Below are positions 63,074 through 64,000 of a DNA stretch of 64,000 nucleotides, piece after piece; positions within the stretch are counted from its first letter, which is position 1; the number at the start of each line of letters is the position of its first letter. This DNA is from Saccharum officinarum. Its lineage: Eukaryota > Streptophyta > Magnoliopsida > Poales > Poaceae. The notes beneath the pieces were generated by a model, which saw only the letters and a program-made list of their open reading frames with translations, had not been told where the DNA came from and did no database searches. Position numbers and translations under genes: made by a program. The DNA is taken from the NCBI GenBank assembly GCA_020631735.1, contig CM036160.1:117162680-117226679 (forward strand). The letters run 5' to 3'.

Positions 63074-63337
63074 GTAAGTATTGTTATCAAGTCACTCTTT
63101 TGAAGTATGAGTATGTTAAATGTGCTCTATTATTTCCTGAGCCAACCTTTTTTTTAGTTTTGGTCCTAAATATTCTGGTTGGATTTGGAATTCTGACTAC
63201 TCAAGCTTTGGTTGTTACTTAGATCCGTAGACTAAGTTAACATCAAATTGCATGCCTTATAATTTGAACATGGTGAACTACTAATACATCTCTAATTCAG
63301 AGTTTTTGGTGACTCTACTTATAACCAAAATGTTTTT

Positions 63338-63763
63338 TGTTGGCACTAGGACCTAATGCCCAGGTGAGCAGCACCTGCTCCCCTTCCCTCTCCCTCTCCC
63401 CTGAACCAAGGAAGAAGAAGAGTAGAGCTCTTCTCCAGCACACACACACACTGCTCAGTTTCAGTTCCTGAAACCGCAGACTCAAAGAGATGGTGGCAAG
63501 AGCTGCTATTTGCATTGCATTTCATTGGTTTATATACATCCTACATGTACCAACTATGGTACTGTCTACCTACTCCTAGTACATGGTATACATCACCTTC
63601 TACCAACTATGGATGATGCAAAACTACCAACTAAAGTACTAGGGATGGCCTATTGCCATACTTGCTGCAGTGTTCAGGGCATGGACAGCAGGAGCTGACC
63701 TTCTACCTGCCCTTGACTGCATTAGGGGGAAAAGAATGGGATTGCAGCAGATTATGTCTTACA
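63338..63763 (-). repeat. 3' LTR of a Copia element in formin intron 5
   Basis: Minus-strand TGTAAGACATAATC at 63763 to CTAGTGCCAACA at 63338, 426 bp. It is preceded by a polypurine tract ATTAGGGGAAGAT and contains a TATA box (TGTATATAAACC at about 63525-63537). Confidence 0.75.
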
Positions 63764-63783
63764 ATCTTCCCCTAATCCTGCTG

Positions 63784-64000
63784 CTAGCCCTTGACCTCTA
63801 CCATGCCGATCATGCCTCTGAGCTCCAAGAACCTGAGGCGCCCGAGCGACTTGGTGAGGATGTCAGCGAGTTGCCGCCCGGTCTCGACGAACTCGATGAC
63901 CAACTGTCCTCCATCGACGCAGTCACGGATAAAGTGGAACTTCACATCGATGTGCTTGCTTCTGTCGTGGAGGACAGGGTTCTTTGCCAGCGCGATCGCT
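63784..64000 (-). CDS. Copia RNase H C-terminus, partial (open at right edge)
   Basis: An open minus-strand frame runs from the right edge to TAG at 63786-63784, 72 codons including the stop. It contains NPVLHDRSKHIDVKFHFIRD and GRQLADILTKSLGRLRF, the conserved end of Copia pol. It differs from elements A and B and belongs to a separate Copia insertion, in antisense to the formin. Confidence 0.88.
   Translation of the reverse strand, partial: AIALAKNPVLHDRSKHIDVKFHFIRDCVDGGQLVIEFVETGRQLADILTKSLGRLRFLELRGMIGMVEVKG

Overview
This window looks like nuclear DNA from a panicoid grass, probably Andropogoneae (maize, sorghum, Miscanthus or sugarcane group). The grounds are GT-AG introns, dense nested LTR retrotransposons, grass MITEs, a maize b-32-type ribosome-inactivating protein gene, and a class II (PTEN-like) formin. 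Two 100-base N runs (8693-8792 and 44780-44879) are assembly gaps. Four host genes are supported: a RIP gene (35367-36236, +), a papain-like cysteine protease (37232-38338, +, one intron), a five-exon UXT/prefoldin-like gene (38583-43862, -), and the first five exons of a formin (58302 to beyond 63073, +).

Layout. 1-1013 is a transposon-type ORF on the minus strand that runs off the left edge. 1262-17364 holds two head-to-tail minus-strand SIRE/Maximus-like Copia elements: A has intact pol and broken gag, and B is broken throughout. 17365-17716 is a plus-strand LTR end. 17843-33943 is one non-coding retroelement array LTR-INT-LTR-INT-LTR, with 4.08-kb LTRs, two 1933-bp internal regions and a possible ATATA target duplication. 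33944-34700 holds TA/TC microsatellites, a MITE-like inverted repeat and a CACTA-like terminal fragment.

34825-38654 is the host island. The RIP promoter carries eight exact matches to the Opaque-2 binding consensus reported for maize b-32. The RIP and protease genes follow in the same direction, and the UXT-like gene converges on the protease. Its introns hold a Stowaway-like MITE, a Harbinger-like element and an unrecognised coding-like remnant.

44880-50972 is a minus-strand LTR element with a 4.0-kb LTR. Its first ORF begins with a near-perfect copy of the histone H3 N-terminal tail and is now frameshifted. 50973-55185 is the 3' part of a Tat-lineage Ty3/gypsy element: integrase, a three-exon antisense ORF, a polypurine tract and a truncated 3' LTR. 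55310-57859 holds a MITE and a 537-bp foldback element. The formin follows, and its intron 5 is interrupted by a Copia element whose LTR and RNase H tail reach the right edge.

The observations most worth following up are the H3-tail ORF, the Opaque-2 box array, the triple-LTR non-coding element and its internal covarying hairpin repeats.
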